A stretch of DNA of 64,000 nt from [Eubacterium] yurii subsp. margaretiae ATCC 43715 (GCA_000146855.1 GL405246.1:2219162-2283161), one strand, 5' to 3'; shown: positions 44,762 to 54,195, counted from the first letter of the stretch. Program-made: numbers and translations. The notes: generated by a model not told the origin, from the letters alone.

Positions 44762-46498
44762 TTACATCCTTGGTCTTGCTGTATAGCTAGTATGGAGGAG
44801 TTCGTGTGCCTTTTCACTGTAAGGCTCGCCGAGAAATTCTTTGTACAGTTGTATTATCATAGGATTTTCGTGTGACTTTCTTATCTTATTGTCTCTGTCG
44901 GCTTTGTATATACCTTGAGCTCTTTTTCTAATTACATCAAGATTTCCCTTGTGATATGGCTGTCCGGCTCCACCTACACATCCTCCGGGGCATGCCATTA
45001 CCTCGATAGCGTCAAAGTGAGCTTCATTATCTCTTATCATATTAAGCAATCTTCTGGTATTGCCAAGTCCGTTTGCCACTGCTATTCTTATAGGTCTGCC
45101 GTCTATGTCAACAGTAGTTTGTTTTATGCCTTCAAGTCCTCTAAGTTCTTCAAATTCCAACTTAGGAAGTTCATTACCTGTTATCCACTCGTAAGCAGTC
45201 CTGACTGTTGCCTCTATTACTCCGCCTGTTGCTCCGAATATTACACCTGCTCCTGTAGAAGCTCCCATAGGATTGTCAAATTCAGCATCATCACCAAGTT
45301 CTCCGAAGTTTATCCCTGCTTCTTTTATCATAAGCGCAAGCTCTCTTGTAGTGATTACATAGTCAACATCCTTACCGGCGCCGTTTCCAAGTTCAGGACG
45401 TGCAGCCTCATATTTTTTGGCTACACAAGGCATTACAGATACAAGCACCATGTTCTTAGGATCTATATTGAGCTTTTGCGCAAGGTAGGTCTTGGCTATG
45501 GCACCAAACATTTCATGTGGTGACTTGCAAGTTGACGGTATATCCAAAAAGTCTGTGAACTGATGTTCGAAGAAGTTTACCCAACTTGGACAACAGCTTG
45601 TAAGTATAGGTAGTTTACCACCATTGTTCAAACGGTGTACAAACTCTGACGCCTCTTCCATTATAGTAAGATCTGCAGCAAAATTTGTGTCAAATACCTT
45701 GTCAAAACCAAGATATTTAAGAGCATTAATCATCTTGCCGGTAACTATAGTTCCAGGCTCCATACCGAATTCTTCACCAAGTGCCACACGTACTGCCGGT
45801 GCTACCTGCACTATGACTGTCTTATCTGAGTGTAGCACGTCCCATACATGAGGAGTATTATTTACCTCTGTAAGAGCCCCTGTAGGACATACTGCCAGAC
45901 ATTGACCGCAAAATGTACATGTAGTCTCATACATCGCATCGTTAAAGGCTGAGCCTACATAAGTATTGAAACCTCTGCCTACATCTGTAAGCGCCCCTAC
46001 AGTCTGTATCTCATTACACATAGTTTCACATCTCTTACAGAGTATACATTTGTTTGCATCTCTTACTATTGAGTGACTGTTATCATCTATTTCATATGTG
46101 CTTTGTTCTCCCTGATATTTAATAGCCCTTACTCCCAAATCACTTGCCAACTTTTGAAGTTCGCAGTCAAGATTTCTGGCACAAGTAAGGCAGCTGTTCG
46201 GGTGATCAGATAACAAGAGTTCTACCATAGTCCTTCTTGCTTTTACAGCCCTTGCAGTTTCAGTTTTTATCTTCATACCGTCTTTGACAAATGTGGCACA
46301 GGCAGGTATAAGTTTACCTGAGTCTTCCTGCTCAACCAAACAGACACGACAAGAAGCATGCTTGTTCATAAATCTTATATCATGTAAGTCCATATGACAT
46401 AGAGTAGGTATCTTTATATTCATTTTCTTGGCAGCTTCCAGCACAGTAGTGCCTTCCTCCACTTCTATAGCCTTTGAATTTATCTCAAGTGTTATCAT
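44762..46498 (-). CDS. hydA: [FeFe] hydrogenase catalytic subunit, NADH-linked
   Basis: 578 residues. N-terminal 2Fe-2S domain (CHMDLHDIRFMNKHASCRVC), a His-ligated 4Fe-4S segment (HPNSCLTCARNLDCEL), two ferredoxin-like 4Fe-4S motifs (CILCKRCETMC; CTFCGQCLAVCPTGA), then the H-cluster domain with TSCCPSW (Cys303), MPCVAKK (Cys358) and MACPGGCVGGAG (Cys503, Cys507). All four H-cluster cysteines are present. Evolves or consumes H2 with electrons from the HydB/HydC diaphorase, probably by electron bifurcation with NADH and ferredoxin. Last gene of hydC-hydB-hydA. Confidence 0.95.
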   Translation of the reverse strand: MITLEINSKAIEVEEGTTVLEAAKKMNIKIPTLCHMDLHDIRFMNKHASCRVCLVEQEDSGKLIPACATFVKDGMKIKTETARAVKARRTMVELLLSDHPNSCLTCARNLDCELQKLASDLGVRAIKYQGEQSTYEIDDNSHSIVRDANKCILCKRCETMCNEIQTVGALTDVGRGFNTYVGSAFNDAMYETTCTFCGQCLAVCPTGALTEVNNTPHVWDVLHSDKTVIVQVAPAVRVALGEEFGMEPGTIVTGKMINALKYLGFDKVFDTNFAADLTIMEEASEFVHRLNNGGKLPILTSCCPSWVNFFEHQFTDFLDIPSTCKSPHEMFGAIAKTYLAQKLNIDPKNMVLVSVMPCVAKKYEAARPELGNGAGKDVDYVITTRELALMIKEAGINFGELGDDAEFDNPMGASTGAGVIFGATGGVIEATVRTAYEWITGNELPKLEFEELRGLEGIKQTTVDIDGRPIRIAVANGLGNTRRLLNMIRDNEAHFDAIEVMACPGGCVGGAGQPYHKGNLDVIRKRAQGIYKADRDNKIRKSHENPMIIQLYKEFLGEPYSEKAHELLHTSYTARPRM

Positions 46499-46507
46499 CT
46501 TATCCTC

Positions 46508-48097
46508 CTATACCAACTCTATAGCATGTACCGGGCAAGCCTCATAGCATTGACCGCATTTTATACATTGTTGCGCAGTAATTACATGACGTTTTTTTAT
46601 ACTTCCGTCTATACATTTTACCGGACATACATTTGCACATTTTGTACATCCTATACATTTTTCCGTTATATAATATTTTAATAGTTTTTTACATGCTCTT
46701 GCCGTACATCTCTTGTCCTTAGCATGGTCGATATATTCCTGTCTGAAATATTTAAGTGTTGAAAGTATAGGATTTGGTGATGCCTGTCCGAGTCCGCAAA
46801 GCGAGGTATCGCATATCATATTTGAGAGCTCTTCTAATTTATCTATATCGCTCATAACCGCATTTCCGGATACAAATTTGTCTAGCATTTCAAGTAGTCT
46901 CTTATTTCCTATTCTGCACGGTGTACATTTACCGCATGACTCATCTACACTAAACTCAAGGAAGAATCTTGAAATATCGACCATACAGTCGTCTTCATCC
47001 ATGACAACCATTCCACCTGAACCCATGATTGAACCTATTTCTTTTAGAGATTCAAAATCCAAACCTGTATCAAATAGATCAGTAGGTATACATCCTCCTG
47101 AAGGTCCGCCTGTTTGGACAGCCTTAGCTTTTTTGCCGCCAGGTATACCTCCACCTATATCAAATACTACATCACTTATCTTAGTTCCCATTGGCACTTC
47201 TACAAGTCCGGGATTATTTATCTTTCCGACAAGCGCAAATACCTTAGTTCCTGAAGATTTTTCAGTACCTATTGATTTAAACCAGTCAGCTCCCTTTTCT
47301 ATAATCTGAGCCACATTGGCATAAGTTTCAACGTTATTTATAACTGTAGGCTTACCCCAAAGACCTTTTACAGTGGTACGAAACTCCTTGTTCCTCGGCA
47401 TCCCTCTCTTGCCCTCAATAGACTCCATCAGTGCTGTACCCTCTCCACAGACGAAGGCACCTGCTCCAAGCCTTAGCTCAACGTTGAAGTTGAATCCGCT
47501 ACCTAATATATTATCTCCCAAAAGATTATTGTCCTTTGCCTGATAAATAGCTGTAATAAGAGTAGCAACGGCCTTAGGGTACTCTGCTCTGACATAGATG
47601 AACCCGCTGTCAGCACCTGTAACAAAGCCTGCTATAGCCATACCTTCCAGTACGCTGTGAGGATCCCCCTCAAGTATAGACCTGTCCATATACGCTCCCG
47701 GGTCGCCCTCGTCAGCGTTACAAATTATGTACTTTTGGTCTGTATTTTGTTTCATTGCAGCCTCCCACTTCTTACCTGTAGGAAAACCTGCTCCGCCACG
47801 TCCTCTTAAATTTGATTTTTTTATCTCTTCGCATACTTTAGTCTTATCGTTTTCTTGAAGAACCTTAGCCAAGGAATAATATCCTCCAAAAGCTATGTAA
47901 TCTTCAATTTTTTCAGGATTTATTATATCGTAGTTTTTAAGTGCAATCCTCGTCTGTTTCTCAAAATACTCTCCTTTGAGAGATACTTGCTCTCCATTTA
48001 TAAGGTATTTTCCACTTTTTTGCAACCTTGTAAGCAGCGGTTCAAGATGCTCTTCTCTTATATTGTCAAGCAAATTTACATTCACACTCATATTCAC
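46508..48097 (-). CDS. hydB: NADH-oxidizing subunit of [FeFe] hydrogenase (NuoF-like)
   Basis: 529 residues. FMN/NADH-binding NuoF core (GRGGAGFPTGKKWEAA, ICNADEGDPGAYMDRSILEGDPH), a 4Fe-4S site (SCGKCTPCRIGNKR) and two C-terminal ferredoxin motifs (CIGCTKCANVCPVKC; CIKCGQCYEACPVHA). The N-terminus is shorter than in HydB proteins that carry a full 2Fe-2S thioredoxin-like domain. Start overlaps the hydC stop by 4 bp (ATGA), and hydA follows after 9 bp, so the three are one operon. Confidence 0.94.
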   Translation of the reverse strand: MNMSVNVNLLDNIREEHLEPLLTRLQKSGKYLINGEQVSLKGEYFEKQTRIALKNYDIINPEKIEDYIAFGGYYSLAKVLQENDKTKVCEEIKKSNLRGRGGAGFPTGKKWEAAMKQNTDQKYIICNADEGDPGAYMDRSILEGDPHSVLEGMAIAGFVTGADSGFIYVRAEYPKAVATLITAIYQAKDNNLLGDNILGSGFNFNVELRLGAGAFVCGEGTALMESIEGKRGMPRNKEFRTTVKGLWGKPTVINNVETYANVAQIIEKGADWFKSIGTEKSSGTKVFALVGKINNPGLVEVPMGTKISDVVFDIGGGIPGGKKAKAVQTGGPSGGCIPTDLFDTGLDFESLKEIGSIMGSGGMVVMDEDDCMVDISRFFLEFSVDESCGKCTPCRIGNKRLLEMLDKFVSGNAVMSDIDKLEELSNMICDTSLCGLGQASPNPILSTLKYFRQEYIDHAKDKRCTARACKKLLKYYITEKCIGCTKCANVCPVKCIDGSIKKRHVITAQQCIKCGQCYEACPVHAIELV

Positions 48098-48591
48098 ACC
48101 TCCATCTCCCTATACTCTGTCAGCAAATCATCCACATCTGATACACTAAATTTAGGATATACCTTATCGTTGACAGTTACTACAGGTGCCTGTGCACACT
48201 CACCTACACATCTTGTCTCTACTATAGAGAACAACAGATCTTTTGTAGTTTCACCTTTTTTTATTTTCAGCTGTTTTTCAAATTCTTCAAGTATCTCATT
48301 TGCACCATTTACATAACAGGCAGTACCCAAACAGACTGATATTGCATACTTACCCTTAGGTATAAAGGTAAATTGTGAGTAAAATGTAGCTACTCCATAA
48401 ATTTCGGAACTATGTTTTCCTAATCTATGTGACATAATCTCCACTATTTCCTTAGGTATGTAGCCAAATATCCTCTGAGCTTCTTGCAATATAGGCATTA
48501 CCGCTCCACGAACAGTCTTATTTTCTTCAATGAACGCTTCAAATTCTTCGATATTCTCTTTATTTTTTTCCATATCAAATTCAAAACTCAT
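48094..48591 (-). CDS. hydC: NuoE-like 2Fe-2S subunit of [FeFe] hydrogenase
   Basis: 165 residues from the ATG at 48591, chosen because GGAGGT lies 9 nt upstream; an upstream in-frame start would add 14 residues. Thioredoxin-like 2Fe-2S fold: GYIPKEIVEIMSHRLG, VATFYSQF, the first cysteine pair in VCLGTACYVNGA and the second in ETRCVGECAQAPVV. Passes electrons with HydB. First gene of the hydrogenase operon. Confidence 0.94.
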   Translation of the reverse strand: MSFEFDMEKNKENIEEFEAFIEENKTVRGAVMPILQEAQRIFGYIPKEIVEIMSHRLGKHSSEIYGVATFYSQFTFIPKGKYAISVCLGTACYVNGANEILEEFEKQLKIKKGETTKDLLFSIVETRCVGECAQAPVVTVNDKVYPKFSVSDVDDLLTEYREMEV

Positions 48592-48764
48592 CTGTAAATC
48601 ACCTCCATCAATTAATAAAAAACATCTTCTCATAGAACGGATAAATTATACTTAAAAATATGATAATTTGCAATATTTTTTGATAACATTTTTTTAGCTT
48701 AAATATTATCAAATGAAAATTTTCTTGTTATTGTACTTTTCAACAAATATTTAGTCCTTAGAAC

Positions 48765-48793
48765 TTGATATATAGCTTATAACGTGGTATAAT
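48765..48793 (+). promoter_or_regulatory. Sigma-A promoter of hicAB
   Basis: TTGATA (48765-48770), 17-bp spacer, TATAAT (48788-48793). The hicA start codon is 20 bp downstream. Good agreement with the vegetative consensus. Confidence 0.75.
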
Positions 48794-48813
48794 CTTTCAA
48801 TAGAGGTGCAGTA

Positions 48814-48900
48814 ATGAAAGATAGAGAGTTATTAAAATTATTTCTTGCAAATGGCTGGGAAATAAGAGGAGTTTTTATAGAGAAACATAAATTGAAGTGA
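48814..48900 (+). pseudogene. hicA: Truncated HicA toxin
   Basis: A 28-codon frame starting MKDRELLKLFLANGWEIRG, matching the first ~18 residues of HicA mRNA interferases. It then ends EKHKLK-stop, without the catalytic GSHH motif and the rest of the ~60-residue protein. An AGAGGTG site precedes the ATG. It is followed 9 bp later by hicB. It is most likely an internal deletion, leaving the toxin inactive. Too short to be found by length-based ORF calling. Confidence 0.7.
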
Positions 48901-48909
48901 GGTGTTACT

Positions 48910-49287
48910 ATGATATTGAATTATCCACTTATAATTCATAATGAAGACGGATATTGGGGAGAATTCCCAGATGTTGATGGATGCAATGCTCAAGGTGATA
49001 CATTAGACGAAATACTTGAAGATGCAAACTCTGCCCTTGAATTACACTTATTAAGTATGCTTATGGATGGTGAGAGTCTTCCTACTCCGACATATCCCAA
49101 AGATATAAACACCGACAATAATTCCTTTGTTACATTAATAAGCGTAAAATTAGATGCAAAAAATAAAGACAAATCAGTTAAAAAAACTCTTACTATCCCT
49201 GAGTGGCTGAACGAAAAAGCTGAAAAAGAAAATATGAACTTTTCTAAAATATTTCAAGAAGCATTATTAGAACGATTATCCATATAG
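48910..49287 (+). CDS. hicB: HicB-family antitoxin
   Basis: 125 residues. The partly degraded RNase-H-like HicB fold is seen in YPLIIHNEDGYWGEFPDVDGCNAQGDTLDEILEDA. A C-terminal ribbon-helix-helix-like part (KKTLTIPEWLNEKAEKENMNFSKIFQEAL) should bind DNA. It is intact although its toxin partner just upstream is truncated, so it may be an orphan antitoxin. Confidence 0.9.
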   Translation: MILNYPLIIHNEDGYWGEFPDVDGCNAQGDTLDEILEDANSALELHLLSMLMDGESLPTPTYPKDINTDNNSFVTLISVKLDAKNKDKSVKKTLTIPEWLNEKAEKENMNFSKIFQEALLERLSI

Positions 49288-49336
49288 GAATCTTTTAAAT
49301 TATAATTTTTTCCTTCTTATATTTCTATATAAATTA

Positions 49337-49382
49337 AAAAAGCTTATCACTGAAAATAATTTTTTCAAAGATAAGCTTTTTA
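49337..49382. terminator. Bidirectional terminator after hicB
   Basis: AAAAGCTTATC / GATAAGCTTTT with a 21-nt loop; T-runs on both sides. It can end hicAB (plus). The cdsA gene end lies 120 bp away on the other strand. Confidence 0.75.
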
Positions 49383-49502
49383 TTTACAATATTATTTAAA
49401 CTATTCCTAAAAGACTTAGTTATTTCTTACTCCAACTATTCTTGTGTCATATATAGTTTTTGATATACATGACATTCATATTTATAAATGCTCACTATAT
49501 CA

Positions 49503-50273
49503 TCATTTCAAAAGCAAGGCTGTAACATATACAAATGAAGTGGTAAAAATAACCGAGTCGGCTCTGTCAAGTATCCCACCATGTCCGGGTATGAGATTGC
49601 CGTAGTCCTTGATGTTCATTGCTCTCTTAAATGCACTTGCAAATATATCTCCGATTTGAGATATAATTGAGCCTAAGATGGCAAAAGGTATGACAAAGCC
49701 CAAAAATTCCTTGTGAAATACCAAGGCGTACAAAAATGAAGCTCCGGTGCAAAACAGTATTCCTCCAACTGAGCCCTCTATGGTCTTTTTCGGACTTAGA
49801 TTCGGTGATAGCTTGTGTTTACCAAAGAATACTCCTGAAAAATAAGCAAAAGTATCTGTAACCATGGAGAGGATAAATATATAGGGAAAAAATTTCTCAT
49901 AATTTGCCGATATCACATAAACATAAGATATGGACACTGCTACATAGAAAAAAGTAAATATACTTAAGGCAGCATTTATCGGAGAAATCTTTTCAAAAAC
50001 TACCAAGGCACCTTGTATAAATATTATTGTAAATGTCAATACTATTGTGATATCCGTATAGTTTTTGTACATGGCAAAGATTTGAATAATACTTGCTAAA
50101 AACAATAGAATTTTTGTAGATTTAGAAGAATTTTCTCCAAGAGCATTGCAAAACTCATGCACTCCTATAAGAGAGCATATAAGACAAAAAGAGGCAAGTA
50201 TAATATCACCCTTTATAAGCACAAATATCAATAAGGGCAACAAGACTGCCGCAGATATAACCCTCGTTTTCAA
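49503..50273 (-). CDS. cdsA: Phosphatidate cytidylyltransferase
   Basis: Makes CDP-diacylglycerol for phospholipid synthesis; integral membrane enzyme. 256 residues with about seven to eight hydrophobic segments and the C-terminal CdsA signature SQIGDIFASAFKRAMNIKDYGNLIPGHGGILDRADS (given here across the full motif in two parts: up to IKDYG, then NLIPGHGG). Follows uppS by 12 bp, the usual uppS-cdsA order. Confidence 0.95.
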   Translation of the reverse strand: MKTRVISAAVLLPLLIFVLIKGDIILASFCLICSLIGVHEFCNALGENSSKSTKILLFLASIIQIFAMYKNYTDITIVLTFTIIFIQGALVVFEKISPINAALSIFTFFYVAVSISYVYVISANYEKFFPYIFILSMVTDTFAYFSGVFFGKHKLSPNLSPKKTIEGSVGGILFCTGASFLYALVFHKEFLGFVIPFAILGSIISQIGDIFASAFKRAMNIKDYGNLIPGHGGILDRADSVIFTTSFVYVTALLLK

Positions 50274-50285
50274 ATTTAACCTCCG

Positions 50286-51002
50286 CTATTTTACATTTCC
50301 AAATCTTCTGTCTCTTTGTTGATAATCATAAATAGCCTTACATAACTGCTCTTCGTCAAATTCCGGCCAAAGAGTATCGCAAAAGTAGAACTCACTGTAA
50401 CTTGCCTCGTATAGCATAAAATTAGATAATCTTATCTCTCCTCCTGTTCTTATGATGAGATCCGGATCAGGCATATATGATGTGTAGAGATATCTTTTTA
50501 CTGTTTCATCATCAATTTTTTCTATATCAATATTTTCCTTCATCATATTTTTGATTGCATGAGATAAATCATCCCTAAAACCGTAGTTTAAAGCCAGAGA
50601 AAACACAACGCCTGTATTGTCCTTAGTGATGTCCATAGCTTTTTTCAGCTCGTCATAGGCTTTTTTAGGCAGTTTTTCTATATCACCTATAGCCCCTATC
50701 CTTACGTTGTTTTCATTCATCTCTTTCACTTCTTTTTGCAGATAGGTCACTATCAGCCCCATGAGCAGAGATACTTCTTCATCAGGTCTCTTCCAGTTTT
50801 CAGTGGAAAAGGCGTAAACAGTAAGATATTTGACACCCATATCATTACATTTTCTTACTATCCTCTTGAGCATATCAGCTCCGGCTTTATGACCTACACT
50901 CCTTGGCATCAATCTTTTCTTCGCCCATCTGCCGTTACCGTCCATAATTATGGCAATGTGAGTTGGAATATTTGACTTATCCGTCATTTCTTCGTATTTC
51001 AT
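50286..51002 (-). CDS. uppS: Undecaprenyl diphosphate synthase (isoprenyl transferase)
   Basis: Cis-prenyl transferase that makes the C55 carrier for wall polymers. 238 residues: HIAIIMDGNGRWAKKR with the catalytic Asp, GHKAGADMLKRIV, YAFSTENWKRP, and the C-terminal RTGGEIRLSNFMLYEASYSE. Upstream of cdsA in the same transcript. Confidence 0.96.
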   Translation of the reverse strand: MKYEEMTDKSNIPTHIAIIMDGNGRWAKKRLMPRSVGHKAGADMLKRIVRKCNDMGVKYLTVYAFSTENWKRPDEEVSLLMGLIVTYLQKEVKEMNENNVRIGAIGDIEKLPKKAYDELKKAMDITKDNTGVVFSLALNYGFRDDLSHAIKNMMKENIDIEKIDDETVKRYLYTSYMPDPDLIIRTGGEIRLSNFMLYEASYSEFYFCDTLWPEFDEEQLCKAIYDYQQRDRRFGNVK

Positions 51003-51379
51003 ATCTTCTCCATGTATTTGATTTCAGATTTCTCAGATAATGTTATTATCATTGCTCTATCATTGTAAATTATACTACAAGCCAAGAAAAAAATTTACAA
51101 TAATTCAAAAATTAGTATAAAAAATAAGTTTATACTTCAATAAAACTATGGAAAAATTCACTTTTATACACTCTCATTTTAAGTGTAAGCACAAGATAAT
51201 CAAGAAAAAAATCCCATAAAAAATATATCCGTATTAATAACGAATTTTAATAGATTTATAGATATTTTTTATCTTATAACAATTTATTTTAAACTTGAAA
51301 TTTAAAAAATACAGCGAATAAACTTATCTACACATCAAAGACTGTCAACATAAGATACTTTTTAACGAGCAATTATAAA
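51003..51379. other. Intergenic region, uppS / rnhB
   Basis: About 375 bp, AT-rich. I see no gene, clear hairpin or repeat family member. It probably holds the uppS-cdsA promoter. Confidence 0.35.
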
Positions 51380-52171
51380 TCATAGGATATTTTTCAAAAA
51401 ACTCATCCTATGTATAGGGCAAGTTCCGTATTTTTTTATACCCTCTATATGTTTTGATGTGCCATAACCTTTATTTGAAGCAAAGTCATACATAGGATAT
51501 ATCTTATCATAATCTATCATCATCGCATCCCTTGTCACCTTTGCTATTATACTTGCAATAGCAATGCCAAGCACCTTACTGTCGCCTTTTATTACGGCAG
51601 TTTGGTCTATATTTACGTCTTTTAAGATTTGATTACCGTCTACTAAAATATGATCTATCTTAACAGGAAAATTTTTCGCAATATGACTCATGGCTCGATA
51701 TGTCGCATTAAAAATATTGAGCTCATCAATCTTATCCACTTCAACAGTCATAATCTCATATCTGATATTTTTTTGCATTATCTGTTCAAATATCTCTTTT
51801 CTCTTTTTTTCGCTCAGCTTTTTGGAATCGTCCACATATAGTATCTCAGGATTTTCATCCAGCATTACTCCGCATACTACTAGTGGTCCTGCTAAAGGCC
51901 CTCTCCCCACTTCGTCGATACAGAGTATATTTTGCTTATTTTCACTTTCCCTGATGTTTTTCTCGTATTCGTAGAGCTTTTCTATTCTTTTTCTCTCAGC
52001 CTCGTATTTATCGAGCTTTTTGCTCATTGAAAGAGCCAGATTTTGTAGAGATTTTTTATCAGATGTCATAAGATTGGAGATATAGCTTTGATATTGGCTA
52101 ATTGGCAGGCTTTCAATATGTTTTTTTATCGTCTTTACATCTTTTGTCAAGATATCTAATATATCACTCAT
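51380..52171 (-). CDS. rnhB: Ribonuclease HII
   Basis: Removes RNA from RNA-DNA hybrids and single ribonucleotides from DNA. 263 residues; the catalytic signature CIDEVGRGPLAGPLVV begins near residue 82, later VDGNQ and AIASIIAKVTRD. About 75 extra N-terminal residues, as in Bacillus RnhB. Overlaps ruvX by 4 bp. Confidence 0.95.
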   Translation of the reverse strand: MSDILDILTKDVKTIKKHIESLPISQYQSYISNLMTSDKKSLQNLALSMSKKLDKYEAERKRIEKLYEYEKNIRESENKQNILCIDEVGRGPLAGPLVVCGVMLDENPEILYVDDSKKLSEKKRKEIFEQIMQKNIRYEIMTVEVDKIDELNIFNATYRAMSHIAKNFPVKIDHILVDGNQILKDVNIDQTAVIKGDSKVLGIAIASIIAKVTRDAMMIDYDKIYPMYDFASNKGYGTSKHIEGIKKYGTCPIHRMSFLKNIL

Positions 52172-52596
52172 CTCACACCGTTTTCTTTTTGTCTTAAATA
52201 GGTCTCCAATATACTTGCAGCTGCAAGTGAGTCAATAAGCTCCTTGTCCTTTACCTTTTTCATGCTCATATGTGAAAGATTTTTTAAGGCAAGTTTGCTG
52301 GTATATCTTTCGTCAATATAGATTATCTTTATATTTTCATTTTTAAGAGTGAGTTTTTCTACAAAACTCTTGGTCCAAAGTGCCTGTTCTCCATCTTTGC
52401 CGTTGATGTCTTTGGGCAGTCCTACTACGACCTCTTTTATTGAGTTTTCCTTGATTATATCCAGTATCTTTTGCATCTGTTCTTCCAGATTTTTGCTCCT
52501 TATGGTAGCCTTTGGCTGTGCGGTCATGCCCAGCAAGTCGCTCATGGCTATACCTATTTTTTGTTTACCTATGTCAAGCCCTAATATTCTTTCCAT
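52168..52596 (-). CDS. ruvX: Putative Holliday junction resolvase / pre-16S rRNA nuclease YqgF
   Basis: 142 residues with an RNase-H-like fold: ILGLDIGKQKIGIAMSD, VVVGLPKDINGKDG and IIYIDERYTSKLA. In the ireB-ruvX arrangement typical of Firmicutes, and overlapping rnhB by 4 bp. Confidence 0.95.
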   Translation of the reverse strand: MERILGLDIGKQKIGIAMSDLLGMTAQPKATIRSKNLEEQMQKILDIIKENSIKEVVVGLPKDINGKDGEQALWTKSFVEKLTLKNENIKIIYIDERYTSKLALKNLSHMSMKKVKDKELIDSLAAASILETYLRQKENGVR

Positions 52597-52750
52597 TATT
52601 CCCCTTAATCTTAGTATAATTAAATTTATTTGATGTATGGATGGATATTTATATTCATTTTAAATCATTTGCTTAATATTTTCTACTAAATTATTTAAAC
52701 TTGATATTTTTACAATAGTAAAGATGAACACTATAGATAATTTTGATTAA

Positions 52751-52791
52751 ATAGACTTGTTCAATCAGCATAACTTATCGAACAAGTCTAT
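52751..52791 (-). terminator. Hairpin downstream of ireB
   Basis: Perfect 12-bp inverted repeat ATAGACTTGTTC / GAACAAGTCTAT with a 17-nt loop. Only a weak T-rich tail on the minus strand. The same GAACAAGTCTATTTAA sequence appears at 23856-23871 after the CydC-like gene, so it may belong to a small repeat family used as terminator. Confidence 0.5.
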
Positions 52792-52806
52792 ATTGGTAAG
52801 TCAAAA

Positions 52807-53067
52807 CTATTTTTTCTTAAGATAAAATGTCACAATCTCCTCAAGCAAATCTTCTCTGTCATAATTTGTAATTATGTTCCTTGCATTGTTGTGACTAGTG
52901 ATGTAAGTAGGATCACCGGATAAGAGATATCCTGTCAACTGATCCACTACATTATACTTCTTTTCTTCTAATGCCTTTACCACCTGTTTTATAGTTTCTT
53001 CCTTTGACAGTATTTCAGGCTTTTTTTCCTTTTTAAACATCATGGTAAAGTCTTTTTTTTCTTCCAT
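52807..53067 (-). CDS. ireB: IreB-family regulatory phosphoprotein (UPF0297)
   Basis: 86 residues: TMMFKKEKKP then VVKALEEKKYNVVDQLTGYLLSGDPTYITSHNNAR, of which LSGDPTYITSHNNAR is the family hallmark. In Enterococcus IreB is a substrate of the Ser/Thr kinase IreK and affects cephalosporin tolerance. Next to ruvX as usual. A hairpin separates it from ruvX. Confidence 0.93.
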   Translation of the reverse strand: MEEKKDFTMMFKKEKKPEILSKEETIKQVVKALEEKKYNVVDQLTGYLLSGDPTYITSHNNARNIITNYDREDLLEEIVTFYLKKK

Positions 53068-53079
53068 AATATCAACTCC

Positions 53080-53865
53080 CTAAAATTTAATAGGCATGAT
53101 TACCTTTGTATATTCGGTATCTCCTACCTTTCTAATATTGAAGCTTAGAGTACCTTGACTTACATTTTTAGGTATCTTTTCCAATGATATAAACGTAGTA
53201 TCATCAAAGTCCGTATCAAAGCTTGACAGTACTTTTTTACCCATACTTCTTGAAGGAATATTTTCAGTTGTAAGTTCATAGTCTCTATGTTCTCCGGTAT
53301 AATTAAACTTAGCAGAATAAGCGTCTAAGACCATACCATAAGGGTTTTTATTCTTAATTTCAAAGTAGAATTGACTGTGGTCATCTCCATCAGCTTTTAC
53401 AACTGAAACAAGTCTTATTGTAAAATTTTCCTGCATATAAGTTATTGGAAGTGACTTATAATCAATATTATCGCTAGGTTTTACTTCTTCTTTTCTAGCC
53501 TCTTCTTTTTCCTGAGCCTTTAATTTCTTGGCTTCTGCCACAGCTTCTTCATGTATCTTGGCTTGTCTTGCTATCTCTTCTTCTTTGCTTAATGGTTTTT
53601 TGGCTATGTTTACAGTTTTATTTGCCTTGTCATAGCTTACATTCATATTCATATTTTCGCTTACTACTCTAAGCGGCACATATAAAGTACCCTTGTGATT
53701 TATCACGTCGCTACTTATTTGAAGCCTCTTACCATCTACAAAAATTGATGTTACATTGTCCTTAAACACGGTTATCTTCTCCAATGCCCCGTATGAACTG
53801 GCTGTAAGTCCTATAAAAAGTCCCATGGATATAAGTAATGAATTTTTTACAAATTTTTTCATCAT
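53080..53865 (-). CDS. Secreted protein with copper-amine-oxidase-N-type stalk domain
   Basis: 261 residues: signal peptide (1-26), a stalk domain at ~35-95 (TVFKDNVTSIFVDGKRL, TLYVPLRVVSENMNMNVSYDKANKTVNI), a charged helical linker (~95-135), and a C-terminal beta domain similar in pattern to DUF4352-type Ig-like domains. Ends 12 bp before ireB. Probably extracytoplasmic; function unknown. Confidence 0.8.
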   Translation of the reverse strand: MMKKFVKNSLLISMGLFIGLTASSYGALEKITVFKDNVTSIFVDGKRLQISSDVINHKGTLYVPLRVVSENMNMNVSYDKANKTVNIAKKPLSKEEEIARQAKIHEEAVAEAKKLKAQEKEEARKEEVKPSDNIDYKSLPITYMQENFTIRLVSVVKADGDDHSQFYFEIKNKNPYGMVLDAYSAKFNYTGEHRDYELTTENIPSRSMGKKVLSSFDTDFDDTTFISLEKIPKNVSQGTLSFNIRKVGDTEYTKVIMPIKF

Positions 53866-54044
53866 AAACCTCCCCTAATTTATTTGAAAATTTGCCTATA
53901 TTATAGCATAAATTATATTTTTTTTAAATAAATAAAGCAGTTTTAACTCATATTTAACATTTTTGTAAGAAAAATTTATGAATTTTACTTTTTTTCAAGC
54001 CTATGATATAATTTTTTATAAAAATTCTTACTAATTTAGCACTA

Positions 54045-54158
54045 ATACTAATCACCGTTTATAATGTCATATTTTTGAACTTATTGAAGTATTATTTTTT
54101 TGTTTTCAATAAAGCATCTTTAATATATTTTTAGGACTGTTTAATTGGTTTTTAGTAT
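54045..54158 (+). repeat. MITE-like repeat, family 3, copy a
   Basis: 114 bp from ATACTAATCACCGTTTATAA to TTAATTGGTTTTTAGTAT. About 80 percent identical by eye to 63211-63318. Its right end, joined to the flanking AAT, creates TATAAT (54156-54161), 35 bp before the dnaI-like start. Confidence 0.7.
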
Positions 54159-54195
54159 AATATACAAATTTGGAGCAGACGGAGCAGATCTCATT

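Noticed and set aside
54145-54195. Longer start for the helicase-loader gene (17 extra residues)
   Set aside because: This start lies inside the end of a repeat and overlaps the likely -10 box; the ATG at 54196 begins the family-like MTNKEILQ sequence.
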